From Inia geoffrensis (taxonomy: Eukaryota; Chordata; Mammalia; Artiodactyla; Iniidae), in NCBI GenBank assembly GCA_036417435.1, contig CM070901.1, positions 165,312,044-165,376,043 of the forward strand: 64,000 bases of DNA. The letters run 5' to 3'. The notes beneath the pieces were generated by a model. That model was given only the letters and a program-made list of their open reading frames with translations. It had not been told where the DNA came from and did not search any database. Of this stretch, positions 29,170 through 41,240 are shown piece after piece. The stretch's first letter is position 1; every line of letters starts with the position of its first letter. A program made the position numbers and the translations under genes.

Positions 29170-32100
29170 CTAGCACCAAGCAACATGGTAAAGTTGAGAG
29201 AAAGGAGTGAGAAGAGACTACAAGCCTTCCTCTGAGAGAGGACACCTGGGCTCTGGTTACAGTTGTTACTATACCCACTTCCCTTCCTAGAGACCAATTT
29301 CCCCACTTACAAAAGGAGGAATATGACTAGATGACTCTGAGTCCTTTCCAGCTACGTAATTGTCTAGATGATATCTTCAGATTCATGTCAACTTGAAAAT
29401 ACCAAGAACAGAAATTCTGGACCCCAATTGGGAACTACCATACCTTTAAAAAGAGTACCTGTCATTCATTAAAAATATAGAAGAAATGAAAGGAGCCAGA
29501 CTATGTGATCTGTTCGAGCACAGAACTAAGATGGAAGAAACCAGCCATTTGGAGACATGGTGAAGAAGCAACAGGTACAGATACACCACCTTGTCCTGAC
29601 CACATACACTTTCACATCCATCGTCTCTTTTAGTTCTAAAATAATCATGTGAGGTTAGTATCGTGATCCCCGTTTAGCAATCGAGACTAGTGCTAACAGA
29701 ACGTAATTACTTGTCAAGTAGAAGAGCTAGGTCATGAAGTACCCTCCTCACATACTGCCCTCTCTTCACCTCCCACATCCAGGGGCCGCAGGCTTCCTTT
29801 TACCTTCGGCAATCTGGTCCAAGAAAGGGGCAAAATGAGGAGAGTTTTCCTCATCCTCAGCATGTCCCTCCCAACCCACACAAGCTGCCTTGCAATCCAT
29901 ACCTGTCTCCCTTTGATCTGCGTTTCTGCATGTTCTTCCCTTTGGGCCGCCTCTCACTCCCAATACAGAACACCCCACCAGGGCCGGTGACTCGGATAGA
30001 TTCCAGGCCCTTGGCAGACTTCTTAAAGGTGAACTCTACGGCCTCACCCTCCTTCAGGCTCCGGAAGCCCTCCATGTGCAGCTTACTCTGGGGGAGGGAA
30101 GCATGGTAGATTTTAATGTTAGTCTCCATTATTACACCAAAACCAAAAAAACCTGCATGCACATGTTCCTCTAAGGTTGGAAGAACACTTCCATTTTATC
30201 AGTAAAGAAACTGTGACTCAAAGAGTCATCACAATTAAGAACAAAATATCTACATCACATTAGGAACAATCATTAGATAAACAGATGCCATAGCATTTTT
30301 TGCAGCTATTCTCAAAGTTCTAAGAAAAATAAAACAGGAGAAAAATTCTTAAACATAGCATTTATAAGAAATCAACCAATGTAAAATTGTAAAATATAAA
30401 GTAACAGGCCTGGGGCTTCCCTGGTGGCGAAGTGGTTAAGAATCCGCCTGCCAATGCAGGGGACATGAGTTCGAGCCCTGGTCCGGGAAGATCCCACATG
30501 CCGCAGAGCAACTAAGCCCGTGCGCCACAACCGCTAAGCCAGTGCTCTAGAGCCAGTGAGTCACAACTACTGAGCCCGCATGCATAGAACCCGTACTCCG
30601 CAACATGAGAAGCCACCGCAATGAGAAGCCCGAGCAACACAAGGAAGAGTAGTCCTGCTCGCTGCAACTAGAGAAAGCCCGCATGCAGCAGTGAAGACGC
30701 AAATGCAGCCAAAATTAAATATAAATAAATAAACATAAATAAAAATAAAAAACAAATAAAGTAACAGGCCTATACACTTAAAAAATGTCAGTCATGAAAG
30801 ACAAACCCCAGAGAAATAAAGAAACTGAATGCAGCACATGGACTCTGGATTGGACCTTAGAACAGGAAAAAACATTAGAACTGACAAAATTTGCATATGG
30901 AATGTAGATAAATGTTTCAATGTTAAGTTCCCTAATTTTGATCATTGTACTGAGATTAGGTAAGAGAATGGCCCTATTTTAGAAAAAACACTGAAATATT
31001 TTAAGATGCTTGACATCTGTCCATCTGTACAAAGAAAAAGAAAAAAAGGCAACTGGGACAAAATATTAAGGAACGATAAATCTGGGTAAAGGTTATATGG
31101 GAGTTTTTAGTACTATTCTTGCAACCTTTTCCCAAGTTTGAAATTATATCAAAACAATATTTCTGAAAGTTGAAGGGAAAAGACACTATGACCCAAGCAG
31201 ACAAATCAGTGGATTAGAAGGGAAAGTCTACTGGGAGATCCAAGATTAAGTGGAGAAATCAACAGGTGAGGAAAACAATTCCATAAATACTATTGAGAAA
31301 ACAGTTATCCATTTGAAAATGAAGCCAGAAATCTACACTTTGCATCATATGTATGTAAAACATATTTCGGAAGAATTAAATATTTCAGTGTTAAGAGGAA
31401 TAAATTTTGAGACAGTTTTTTTAAAAAAATCAAGACAGATAACTAATCTGATAAAACTACAAAAAGCTACTATAAGTCAGTAAGGAAAAAGAATCACAGG
31501 GCTTCCCTGGTGGCGCAGTGGTTGAGAGTCCGCCTGCTGATGCAAGGGAACGCAAGGGACACGTGTTCGTGCCCCAGTGCGGGAAGATCCCACATGCCGC
31601 GGAGCGGCTGGGCCCGTGAGCCATGGCCGCTGAGCCTGCGCGTCCGGAGCCTGTGCTCCGCAACGGGAGAGGCCACAACAGTGAGAGGCCTGCGTACCGC
31701 AAAAAAAAAAAAAAAGAATAGAAAGAATCACAGAACAGAATATAAGCAGGTAATTTGCAGCAGGATTTAGCATGACACACATGTTCAGTATCTCACTCGT
31801 TCAAAAAAAACAACAGAAAAAAATACCATGAAGCCATGAAAAAGAATGTAAACTTGTAAATAAAGTCCCTGTTTTGTTCACTGCTGCATTTTGACACCTA
31901 AATAATGCCTAGCACATTTTGCATGAATGAACAATGAGGTTAGGTTTTAATTATTTAACTTGGGAAGATGAGCAAATTGTTAAAGGAAAGGACTTCGAAT
32001 AATGTGTGGAAAGATCTCACTAAAACACTGCATGTTTGAACCAAAAGAAAGGAGTTATTCACACAGCTAGTTGATGGCAAAACCAGGGTCAGAAGAACCC

Positions 32101-35100
32101 AGGGTTTCCGATTTGAAGCTCACAGTCCATTTCACCTTGCCACTTACTGCGTGAACAACACATCAGTGGAGTGATAGCCTCTCCCAGACCCTGCCCAGAA
32201 TAGGCTTCATTATACATAGCTTCCAAAACATCCAAAGAGCATGTCAAATATGTCAACAAGGTGCAGTCCTCATTGAAAATGCGGTTCAGAAGCAAAAGGG
32301 ATCATCGTGCACCCAGTCCTGGCTTGAGGCATGTCATGCTGCTGGTGGTAGTGATGGGGTAGGGTGGATATTTCAAACCGGGACTTAGGTGAAACATGCT
32401 CTTTTGCCAGATGCGATCCCCAATTCCTCAGTCATTTACATTTTTGTTTTAATTTAGATGGTACTGCTTAAGACAAAACTTCCGTTGGGGTAATTGGTTA
32501 AGAGCATAGGCTCAGGTGCCAGACACAACCTAGTTCATGAAATGCTGTTTCTACCAAATTCCAGCATGTGTGTGACCTTGGTCAGTCACTCACCTCTGGG
32601 CCTCAGAGAACAGTATAAAAACCTACCTTAAGGTTTTTTTTGTTTTTTGGTTGCACTGGGTCCTAGTTGTGGCAGGCGGGCTCCTCAGTTGTGGCCCGCC
32701 GGCTTCCCAGTTGCAGCGCCGCGTGGGCTCTCCAGTCGCAGCAGGCGGGCCCCCTTAGCTGAGGCTCCAGGGTTCCTTAGCTGTGGCATGCGAACTCTCA
32801 GTTGCAGCATGCATGTGGGATCTAGTTCTGAGACCAGGGATCGTAGCTGGTCCCACCACACTGGGAGTGCAGAGTCCCATCCACTGCGCCACCAGGGAAG
32901 TCCTTACCTAAGATTTTTGTGTTTTTTTTGCGGTACGTGGGCCTCTCACTATTGTGGCCTCTCCCGTTGCGGAGCAGAGGCTCCAGACACGCAGGCCCAG
33001 CAGCCATGGCCCACGGGCCCAGCCGCTCTGCGGCATGTGGGATCTTCCCAGACCGGGGCACGATCCTGCGTCCCCTGCATCGGCAGGCAGACTCTCAACC
33101 ACTGCGCCACCAGGGAAGCCCCCTACCTAAGATTTTAATGAAGCTTACGCGGGCAGGGAAACATCAAGAATATATGCTCAATAAATATCAATGAAATATT
33201 CCAAAGGTTGGGGATCCTTTCTTCTTTTTCCCACAGAAACAGCCAGAATTGTGATGATTCCCCCCACCAATCTTGATGTGGAGCATTAAAGCAGAAAATA
33301 GAAACATTTCAGAAAGGTGAAATCTCTTTCCCCCTCCCCATTGTATAACAACCACACTGAATTTGATGTTAAATCTGACTTGTCTCTTATTGAGCTAGGA
33401 CAAGCCAGTGAGTCAGGAGGTGCTGGAGGAGCCAGACCAAGAGCATTCTTGACCCAGGCAAACCCAGCTTTTCCCATTTGCCTAGTGGGCTCTTAGGCTG
33501 GAACACTCCCAGTCCTTGCTGTGATTCATCAGATAGATAAGTGACTAAGAGCCAGGGTTTAGAGTCTGACAGCCTGTCCCCGCTTTCTGTGCTACCCTAC
33601 AAAATGGAGTAGATAATAATTTTATGGCGGTGCTGTGAGGGTTTATGCATGAAAAGTAGTTAACACATAGCCTTCCACACATAAATCCTGAGTGGCAATT
33701 ATCATCAACCTCTTCAGACTGGACGAGGGCAGGGTAACAGTGAGAAAGAAGTGTCAAGAGACTGGGAATTTTAACTCTAGTTTTTATCACTAACTGGCAG
33801 TGGAAACTCAGAAAAACATCCCCTCTCTAAGCTCCAGTTTACCGCGGACAACACTCTCCTCCATCCACATCTCCTAGGCTTACTATGAGAACCAGAGGAT
33901 AATATAAATGGGGACATATGAAATTGACCAGCCCTCTCAGCTCACCCACTCCTTCACTGGAGGATTTGAGGTCTGCTTAAGACTTTAAAAGGGTGAAAAA
34001 AACCAAAAACAAAACCAAAAAACTCCCAACCCTGCAGGCACCTCACCATAACCGGTCAAGATTTAGACTGGTGGTCTCCAAGGGTGGCTCCCGGGGGTGG
34101 GGGTGGGGGGTCTACCCCGCCCCTTTCTAAAACACATAGTTTGAATTCCTCTCTTATCAGGTAGGTAATCGGCGTGCAGCCCCACGGAGCCTGCCTCACA
34201 GGGCCTGATCGGAAAGGAGCCTGAAATTCTTGCTATCACCCCACCCCACCCCCAACCACACACAAAGCGGGGCCCGGGCCCCGCCCCTCTCTCCATCCCC
34301 TCCAAAAAGAAAAGACCTGGGGGGGAGGGGCAAGGCTTGAGCTCCCCCAATAGAGCCCAGCTCCGGGGAAACAAAGAGTTGACACTGGCTGGTTCTGGTG
34401 GTCAGATTCCTGGAGTTCCTGAGGCTGCAGATTCCCCCCTGACTCCCCCCCCACCCCACATTCAACGCATTCATCAGTTCCTTCCTTCCTCTCCACATAG
34501 GGGTTATGGTCACGGTGAGAGAAACGGATACAGAGACACCTTTCTTCCCCAGTCAAGCTTGCTGGTCTGCCAAAGTCACCGCCGCCAACAGCCATCTTTC
34601 CTTCTGACCTGCCCTCCCACCCTTCCAGGGCTTTCAGCCAAACCTTTTACTCAGGGACCTAATTAGGGTTATTTATTCAGATAAATTATATTAAAGGTGG
34701 GAGGGAGGCAGGCCTCCCATCTTCCTTTCCCAATTTGTTTGAGGTAGAAGGGTGGGCAGCCTATAGTGGGGAGAGGGGAAGATGGCATGTAATCGGACAG
34801 AAAACAGTTACAGGAGGCATTTCTCTTTTTTTGGACGGCAGGGAAGGACTTGGGCCAGTTACAGTACTTAGTCTTTCCGCTCCCCTAATACCTCACCACT
34901 GGCTACGCTAAGCTTCCCCCACATCAAGTATTATGCCTTTATAAATTAGAGATAGAAGGGACCTTAGGGGTCACTCAGGACAGGTGGAGTAAAAAGCTCA
35001 CAGGAACCCGAGTTTCCCTCAACTTGCTCTATGAAATTTGGGTAAGTAAGTTCTGGTTTCTACAATCATCTGTATAAGCAGGGGATCAGACTTGATCAAA

Positions 35101-38100
35101 GCTTGGGTTTCTGGCTTTTCTGCAAAACCCGGGGCCCTTCCAGCTCAAGACTACCTAGTGCATGTTTATACCCTCAGTTCTAGGTGCCTAGCAGTGCACA
35201 AACATTTGTAGAAGAAACTAAGTTCTCTACTATCTAAAATGACTAATATTTAATTTTATTACTAATATTTACTATAGGCTAAGCAGTGTTTTAAGCACTT
35301 TACATGTTGTAACACATGTGACCCTCACACCAAGCCTGTGAGGTAGACCTTATCATGTCCCCTGTGTTACAGGTGAGGTCACAGAGGCAGAGGGGTGAAG
35401 CACCTTGCCCAAATTTATAGTGTGAGAGCCCCGAGCTGATTGCAACTAGCCGGACTCTATATCCAGCACTATGCAATATAATGCAAAACGCACAGCCGTT
35501 TAAAAACTTTCTAACAGCCACAATGAAAAAGTAAAAAGCCGCAGGTGAAAGTAATTTTAATGACTTGGTTCCAAGGTGTCCTCGCAGTTCAACCCAAGCG
35601 TCATTCCTGAAGGTGGGGTTTGGTAGGAGCTAGGAAACCAATGGGTTCTATTAGAAGCAGTTTATTTTGATGTGTGTGTCAGGGAGGGTGGGGGAAAGAG
35701 ATCCGTCCAGAACCAAAGGCTGCGCGCATACAACCCTACACACATCGCCTCTGCTCAGACACACAGCCAGGACCACGAGCTCCAGCCTGGAGTTCTCCAC
35801 CAGATGGTGCTGCTCATCAGCCAGGCGGCACAAAGGCAGCCAGAGGGAGACTGGAGCAGAAGAGAGGAAGGAGACGCGCGGTTCTCAAAGCTGCACACAA
35901 GTGTTCACCTAGATTGATCTTCCACCCTCCTTAGGGTGGGCGTCTTCTCCTTGGTCCTTAGGAAAATGGAGTAGCAAGGAGACTGAACTCTGATGAGGAC
36001 CCAACCCAGGGTGGGTCCCCAACCCCCCCCCCCACCTACCCATGGAGTGAAGAAAGGGTCTGGGAGTTTTAAACCAGTAACCCAGTTGTTGTTCTGCTCT
36101 GTTGACAAAAGCCATTTACTCTCCTTTCCAGTCTGAATTAAGTAACTCCAAGCTGCCTCTGTACTAAGTGCGTACTATTCTTGAAAGTTTTCTCCTCCCC
36201 CACCTCACCTCCTTTGACCTCCCAGATTTAACACTGATAGTAATTGCTATTCTTGCCTGCAGGAAGAAAGGAGGGGTGATTTGCCTAGGGCTGTTTCTCA
36301 AAAAAAAAAAAAAAAAAAAAAACCCAGCAAATTCCAATAGGTAGTTTGATTAGGAATGTTCCAGAAACAACAGCCTTGCCCTGGAGAAAATCACTGACAA
36401 CCACTTGTATGGCAAGCTTGAGGTGTCACCAACCACAAGCTTTGCTCATGATGGTGGCACAGCCTTTATTCGGGACACTGTCTAGAAAGCATGTCTCTTC
36501 AGAAAGAGAAGGACCCAAGAAGATCCCATAATGCTCAAACCAACTCATGTGCTTCTCTGCCAACTTCCTGAAAAAATCCACTCATTTAAAAAACAGTTTC
36601 CTATTAAGATGGAAATGAAATAACTAATGAATGACCCATCAAACCCGTGCCTCCAATATCCTATCGGGAGCTCAACTGCGATCCATTGACATTCACTCTA
36701 CAAGCTTTCATGGTGTTTCTACTGAGTGCCAGGCCCTATTCAGGCCCTAGTCCAGAAAGAGACAGCAACTATCAGTTAACATTCCCTCCCTACCTGCAGC
36801 CTTTTGTGTCTGGAGGAAGACTTCTGCTGACAAGGATCCCCAACTGTTAGTGTACTCCTGATTCCTCAGGGGACCCATATTCATTTCTTCAGCCCACCAG
36901 GTGCGTACTAGAAAACTAACCAGACTGCTAGTCTCTCTCTTCAAAGAGTTTACAGGTTAGAGGAGGGGTTAAGACAAGTACATCAAAAAATGAAACATAA
37001 GGTGGGTAATCAGAGGCACTAGTAAGGTTATAAACCAGGTGGGAAAGATCCCTTTACATTCTCCCTGCCCCCAAACCCAAGAGCCCTACTCTAGATGGGC
37101 CTGAGGTTGTTCTCACAACCCCCCACTCATCCTTTTCAGAAAAAGCAGACCACGTGGCTTCAGCAGTTTCTCAGTATTGGAAATTTCTTCTCCTAACCCA
37201 AACTTGGTCCATCGGTCAAATCTGGGCTCTCCTTTTGCCTCCAAGCCTTGTAATACAGCATTTTAGCCAGAAAGCCATTTTAAACAGACTTGGGTTCCAA
37301 AGAGCTGTGGGAGAAAGCAGGGGACCTTTTCCTCATTTTCAAATTTCTACACATCTAAGGGGTTTGGGAGTTTAGCCACAGGAAAACATGAGGTAAGCCA
37401 AAACTCTTAAAATGGCCATAGAGAATTGAGAATCCTTGGTGAACCTCAGGAAACCAGGAGACAGTAGTTAGCTCTTTCTTGTTCCACCTTGCGATGTATA
37501 ACTGTTTTTCAACTGGGGGTGAGTTTGCCTCCCAGGGGGTATTTGGCAATGTCTGGAGACATTTTTGGTTGTCGCAACTGAGGGATGCCCAGAATGAAAA
37601 ATTATCCTGCTCAAAACACGTCAATAGTGCTGAGGTTGAGAAACCTTGATTTAAGGGCTGGCCACCTGCCATTATTATGATTCTTAAATTCCCCCAAATT
37701 CAGGGACAGGAAGAGAGTTCTAGCATAAGACCTGTGGCTGAGTAAAAGGGTTGTTACAGAAGTCTCTTTGCTTTATGGGTTTTATTTACTCATTTTTTTA
37801 AAAAAGCTAAAGGTAGGTTTTCTTTCCCACTCATCCACCCCTGTGGGGCACTGCGTGTTTGACAGGGGGTGTAAAAATAGTGAACAGCGTGTTGGGAACC
37901 AAATAGGCCCAACCTTGGAAGGGAAAAGAAAATGTTTAATTGCTCCCCCCCTCCTCTTTCCTTAGGAAAGGGGCTCCCTGACCCCCTCCCTTAGCAGATG
38001 TTATCTTAGGACAATTATCCTGCTCACCACCCACCCTGCAATTCTAAGGTACCCACCACCAGCAGCCAAAGGAGAGGTTTACTTGTTAAAGAGAAATGTC

Positions 38101-41100
38101 TTACTCTCTCTCCACTTTGGGAACACTCCCCTCCTGCAGAAGGATTTTTAAGGACTGTCCTGCATCTACCTAACTCCTCTATATTAGATCCCCAGGGAGA
38201 GATTTCAAATTTCTCAAGTGCAGGACTGGAATCACTAGTCTAACTGCTATGGTAGGGTTTGAGGATCAACCTAAGCCCCAGCAGTGCACAATCGAAAGAC
38301 AGAGCTACCAGGTAAGGCTCAGGGAATTTCCACCATTGTCCTCTGTGACTGTTAGTAGGGGGTGTTAGGGAGACAAATTCTTGATTCCTTATCCCAGCTC
38401 AACTCCTCCTGATAACTTATTCAACTGTGGAATGTCCCTGGACATTCCAAGACCCCAAAGTCCAGTTATCTCCCAGCAAACCCATCTGAAATAACGTGGT
38501 ACGGGCTCCACTCCCCAAACCAGAAGGTCCCTGCTTTCCTTTATGCCCTCCAGTATTTCCCAACTGCTTTCGATCCTAAGGGTAAGTGGGCTGAGGCACA
38601 GATCCATTTGCTCAGGAAAACCTTCCTTGGGAGTTGGATATCACCAAAGACCCTCAGAGGGGCTACATTCCCCTCAGTCCTTCCCTATTCAACAGCCTTT
38701 GGAAGGGAGGCAAGAAAACATTGGGTTTGACTCTTTTATTCCAAGCCTTCCAAAATTGGGGAAGCTGTCCAGTCATCTCCAGACCAGGAGAGATTTTAAT
38801 CTCTTTGTGATCAGATAAATGGGAGAGTGGGGGAGCTGGCCACCCCGCTGAGGAGGGCCATTCAAAGCTGGTTCCTGTAATAAAGTGATTTAATAGATCT
38901 AAAGAGGCCAATTCCCTTCTTTTTCCCACAATTACTTCCTGTGGGTTATCATTCACATATGTAAATGAGACAGGGAAGGGAGCAAAGCCACCATCCAGAA
39001 TTAGTTGTCTGATGTGGAGGAGGTAAAGTTGGGGGTGGTGGAACTGGGTGAAGCAAGGGGATAGCCAAGCATTCTGCTGCCGACCCTTCTGGAAAGATGT
39101 TCTAGTAGCCCAGTGACCCCAACATTAACTGGTGGGCCCCCATCTCCCCATATCCTCTATCTCCCCTGTTCCCCCCATTCTGTGTCCTCGCTGAGGGCCA
39201 TGCTCAGACTTCCCCTCTGCCTCCAACTACTCCACCCAGCATCTCCACCCCTCCCCCTCCAGAATACCATCCCTCAGGCTCCAACCCTTAATCCCCACAT
39301 CCTCCTTTCCCCTCCCCCACTGCTCCTAAAGCCGACCTCTCCGAAGTAACCCCTCCATGCCCGGCCTGGGTGTCAACCTACTGTGCCTGGGATTAGCAAT
39401 TTCTTCTCAGGTCCAGCCCCAAACCTCCAAAGGTGAAGGGAACACAAGCAGCAACTTCCTTTACGTGGTTGTTATGTGTGGCTTGTGCCCAGGACCACAG
39501 AAATGCTTCTAAGATATTCAGGAAGGGGTGGCCAGGGAGGAGGGAAACCTGAAGTCTCTGGTTCCTTGTTTGAGGCTGGGAATGTTAGGACAGCAATCAA
39601 TGGCTGTCTGGGGCCATAAATGCCAAGCTGAGGAGAATAGGTCCAGAGGCTAGCCTCCCTCCACCCTCTGCCCCGCGACACTGAATTTCACCCCCACTGT
39701 GCTGCCTTGCTTTAACTGAGAACTTGGGGTTGCAACCTAACTCCCTCCGAGCCTGGCCCAGGAATCTAAGGCCTGGGCTCCTTGGGTTTTCTTTCCTGAT
39801 AGGAAATGAACAGTAAAAGCCCAGCGAGTGAACCGTATGCCTGAGACTGTTCTTGAGGAACTTTCAAGCCCCCAGAGAGATCCTTCAAGGATCTGCCAAA
39901 CCGACCCAGGCCCCAGAGCTTGAGTTTTGGGTGACCACCTGGGTGAGGAGACCCCGCTGACTTATCAGCTTTACCCCGTTAGGTCCCGAAGTGGTTTCCC
40001 TCCCTCTCTCCAGGCTGGGAGCTCCATTCACACCATAGTGAAAGGCGCGGGCGCTCAGGGCTCTGCTCTGACCGGGCATGTGCTTCCCTGGCCGGCCTGC
40101 TCGCCCTCCCCCCACTGGCAAGCACAATACAACCTTAGTTCTGCCACATGGGGTCATCTCCCTGCCCCCTGCCCCCTGCCCAGGGGAAGGAGGTAACAGA
40201 CACGTGGTAAACCAGAGGGGTTCCCGGAGGGGGATAGGGGTGCTGATACTCGGCTCTGCCCCCAGCTCTCGTCCCGCTGGAGTTAAAGGGGACTCAGAAC
40301 TGGGGTGCCACGGCAAAGATGGGAGCTCACAATGAGGGCCCTTGATCTCCCTCAACCCAACAGCCGAGGCCGTCTGCCCACCCTTGGATCCGCGCGCCAA
40401 CATCCCCTTCCCGTGACAAAGTTACAGGGATCGGTCTCACCTGGTGCACAAAGACATCCACCGGGGGGTCGAGTGCGACCCCGGCGCGGGCAGTCATGGA
40501 CAGGAAGCCGAATCCCATGCGCACGTTGAACCACTTACAGATGCCGGCTCCGTGCAGCAGCTGCGGCTCCTCGGCCGCCCGGGCCGCGTCCTCCTGCGCC
40601 TCCTCCGGCGCCTTGGCGCCGCCACCTGGATATTGGGAGGGCGCTCAGCTGGGGGGGCCACGGAATTGGAGGACCCCACCAGAGACCCCGGCAAGGAGAC
40701 CTGAGCGTGCAGCCCGCGGGTGGACACCCAGGGCGCTGCAGCTACCAAGCTGCCGACGAGAAAATACCTGTCCCGGCTGCCTCCCGCGCTCCCCAAGCTT
40801 AAACTGAGGCCAGTGGTGCCCCGAAAGTTTTGCTCATCTTCCCACAACACGTTGCCCGGGGACGGACGGCCAGACAGGCCCCTCCTCTTCTCTCCCTCCG
40901 CCCCCGTAGCTTCAGTTTGCTCGGCACTGGGACACCAGGGTTCCTTGCTCCAGAGATCGCCCCCTGAAACAGGAGGCCGCAGACTTGGGGTCCTTCGGCT
41001 AGCCTGGGGGACACTTCCCCCACCTCCCTTTGATGTGGCTTCTGGGCGCCCCTGCAGCCTAAGTTGTCCCCAGTAAGTCCCGAGGTCGAACCTGCAAACT

Positions 41101-41122
41101 GCTGGTTTGACACAGAGCCCAT
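28953..41122 (-). CDS. LIN28A: LIN28A, RNA-binding pluripotency factor (4 exons, complete)
   Basis: LIN28A binds let-7 precursors and recruits uridylation machinery to block their maturation. It acts mostly in the cytoplasm of stem and early germ cells. Minus-strand exons 41092-41122, 40441-40625, 29903-30087 and 28953-29169 join in frame to 618 nt, 205 residues plus stop. The start is MGSVSNQQFA; the end is LPEAQN. Residues about 35-108 form the cold-shock domain, with GFGFLSM (RNP1-like) and VDVFVHQ (RNP2-like). A basic RRPKGK...KRRSKGDR linker follows. Two CCHC knuckles, C-X2-C-X4-H-X4-C, lie at 135-148 and 157-170. Human LIN28A has 209 residues; this copy lacks four in the Ala/Glu-rich N-terminal stretch. 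All introns are GT-AG. The next gene downstream is DHDDS. Confidence 0.98.
29170..29902 (-). other. LIN28A: LIN28A intron 3
   Basis: 733-bp GT-AG intron with a MIR remnant (about 29600-29735); otherwise plain. Confidence 0.9.
29600..29735 (-). repeat. MIR fragment
   Basis: Weak antisense MIR: ttttagttctaaaataatcatgtgagg, ccccgtttagcaatcgagac. Confidence 0.5.
29903..30087 (-). CDS. LIN28A: LIN28A exon 3
   Basis: 185 nt: SKLHMEGFRS to KRRSKGD plus AG of the split Arg. It carries the C-terminal half of the cold-shock domain and the basic linker. Acceptor CCCAG|A, donor GACAG|GTATGG. Confidence 0.98.
30412..30755 (+). mobile_element. CHR-type SINE, long form
   Basis: Forward long copy with an ataaataaa tail. 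Perfect 16-bp duplication ataaagtaacaggcct (30396-30411 and 30756-30771). Confidence 0.95.
30780..31170 (+). mobile_element. L1M 3' UTR fragment
   Basis: Blocks matching old L1 3' ends in order: aaactgaatgcagcacatgg, gttaagttccctaattttgatc, attgtactgagattagg, then ttatatgggagtttttagtac and cccaagtttgaaattatatc. Confidence 0.75.
31500..31721 (+). mobile_element. CHR-type SINE
   Basis: Forward copy with an internal ~10-bp tandem duplication (gcaagggaac / gcaagggaca). Target-site duplication aaagaatcacag at 31488-31499 and 31722-31733. Confidence 0.95.
32488..32625 (+). repeat. MIR fragment
   Basis: Sense MIR: gagcataggctcaggtgcc, tgtgtgaccttggtcagtc, cacctctgggcctcag. Confidence 0.8.
32636..32902 (-). 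mobile_element. CHR-type SINE, diverged long form
   Basis: Reverse copy: ggttgcactgggtcc, several gttgtggc / gttgcagc units, head complement ccaccagggaagtcc. It is GC-richer and more diverged than the others. Confidence 0.85.
32918..33121 (-). mobile_element. CHR-type SINE
   Basis: Reverse copy: short poly(T), gcggtacgtgggcc, head complement. Flanked by tacctaagatttt-type copies on both sides (about 32905-32917 and 33124-33136). Confidence 0.93.
33540..33710 (+). repeat. MIR fragment
   Basis: Sense MIR remnant: gagccagggtttagagtctgac, aaaatggagtagataataat, gtgctgtgagggtttatgc. Confidence 0.6.
35225..35465 (-). repeat. MIR
   Basis: Antisense MIR: taagcagtgttttaagcactt, gaccctcacaccaagcctgtg, acaggtgaggtcacagaggc. 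Confidence 0.75.
37501..37650 (+). mobile_element. hAT-Charlie MER5-like element
   Basis: Blocks in MER5 order: tttttcaactgggggtga, tttggcaatgtctggagac, atttttggttgtcgcaactg, aattatcctgctcaaaac, gctgaggttgagaaacc. Confidence 0.85.
40441..40625 (-). CDS. LIN28A: LIN28A exon 2
   Basis: 185 nt: completes Gly11, then the Ala/Glu-rich N-terminal stretch and the first half of the cold-shock domain to DVFVHQ. GC-rich, like the adjacent CpG island. Acceptor TCCAG|GT, donor CACCAG|GTGAGA. Four residues shorter than the human exon. Confidence 0.98.
40626..41091 (-). other. LIN28A: LIN28A intron 1
   Basis: 466-bp GC-rich intron. The donor is GCAG|GTTCGA, a modest match to consensus. The 323-residue minus-strand frame at 40494-41465 runs through both exons and this intron and is not a real protein. 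Confidence 0.9.
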
Positions 41123-41240
41123 GGTAGTCGGCTGAGCCCGCGGCCCCGGGCCCCAGGTCGGCCGGCTGCTGGCCCCAGAGAAGTCCGGAGGCAAAGGGGT
41201 GGCTCGGAGAAGAGGCTGCTACATCTTCCCCAGCACAATA
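41092..41240 (-). CDS. LIN28A: LIN28A exon 1 (5' UTR and first 10 codons)
   Basis: ATG at 41120-41122, preceded by gccgactacc; encodes MGSVSNQQFA and the first base of Gly11. The upstream ~118 bp reads like a mammalian LIN28A 5' UTR (gaagatgtagcagcc near 41225). The transcription start near 41240 is inferred. Confidence 0.9.

Larger units (their letters stand above)
30088..40440 (-). other. LIN28A: LIN28A intron 2
   Basis: 10.35-kb GT-AG intron. Its 3' third (30.4-33.1 kb) has four CHR SINEs and an L1M fragment. The part nearer the promoter (33.2-40.4 kb) has almost no repeats except MIRs and one MER5-like element. A poly(A) run lies at 36300-36322 and a run of 11 C at about 36023-36033. No exon-like frame was recognised in 33.8-35.2, 35.5-37.5 or 37.65-40.4 kb. 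Confidence 0.9.

Noticed and set aside
30885..30895. Octamer-like ATTTGCAT as an OCT4 site in LIN28A intron 2
   Set aside because: It sits inside an old L1 fragment and has no adjacent SOX motif; a single 8-mer is expected by chance in this length.
39885..40403. 172-residue minus-strand frame in LIN28A intron 2
   Set aside because: No domain, no matching splice context, and it lies in the intron just downstream of exon 2. GC-rich chance frame.
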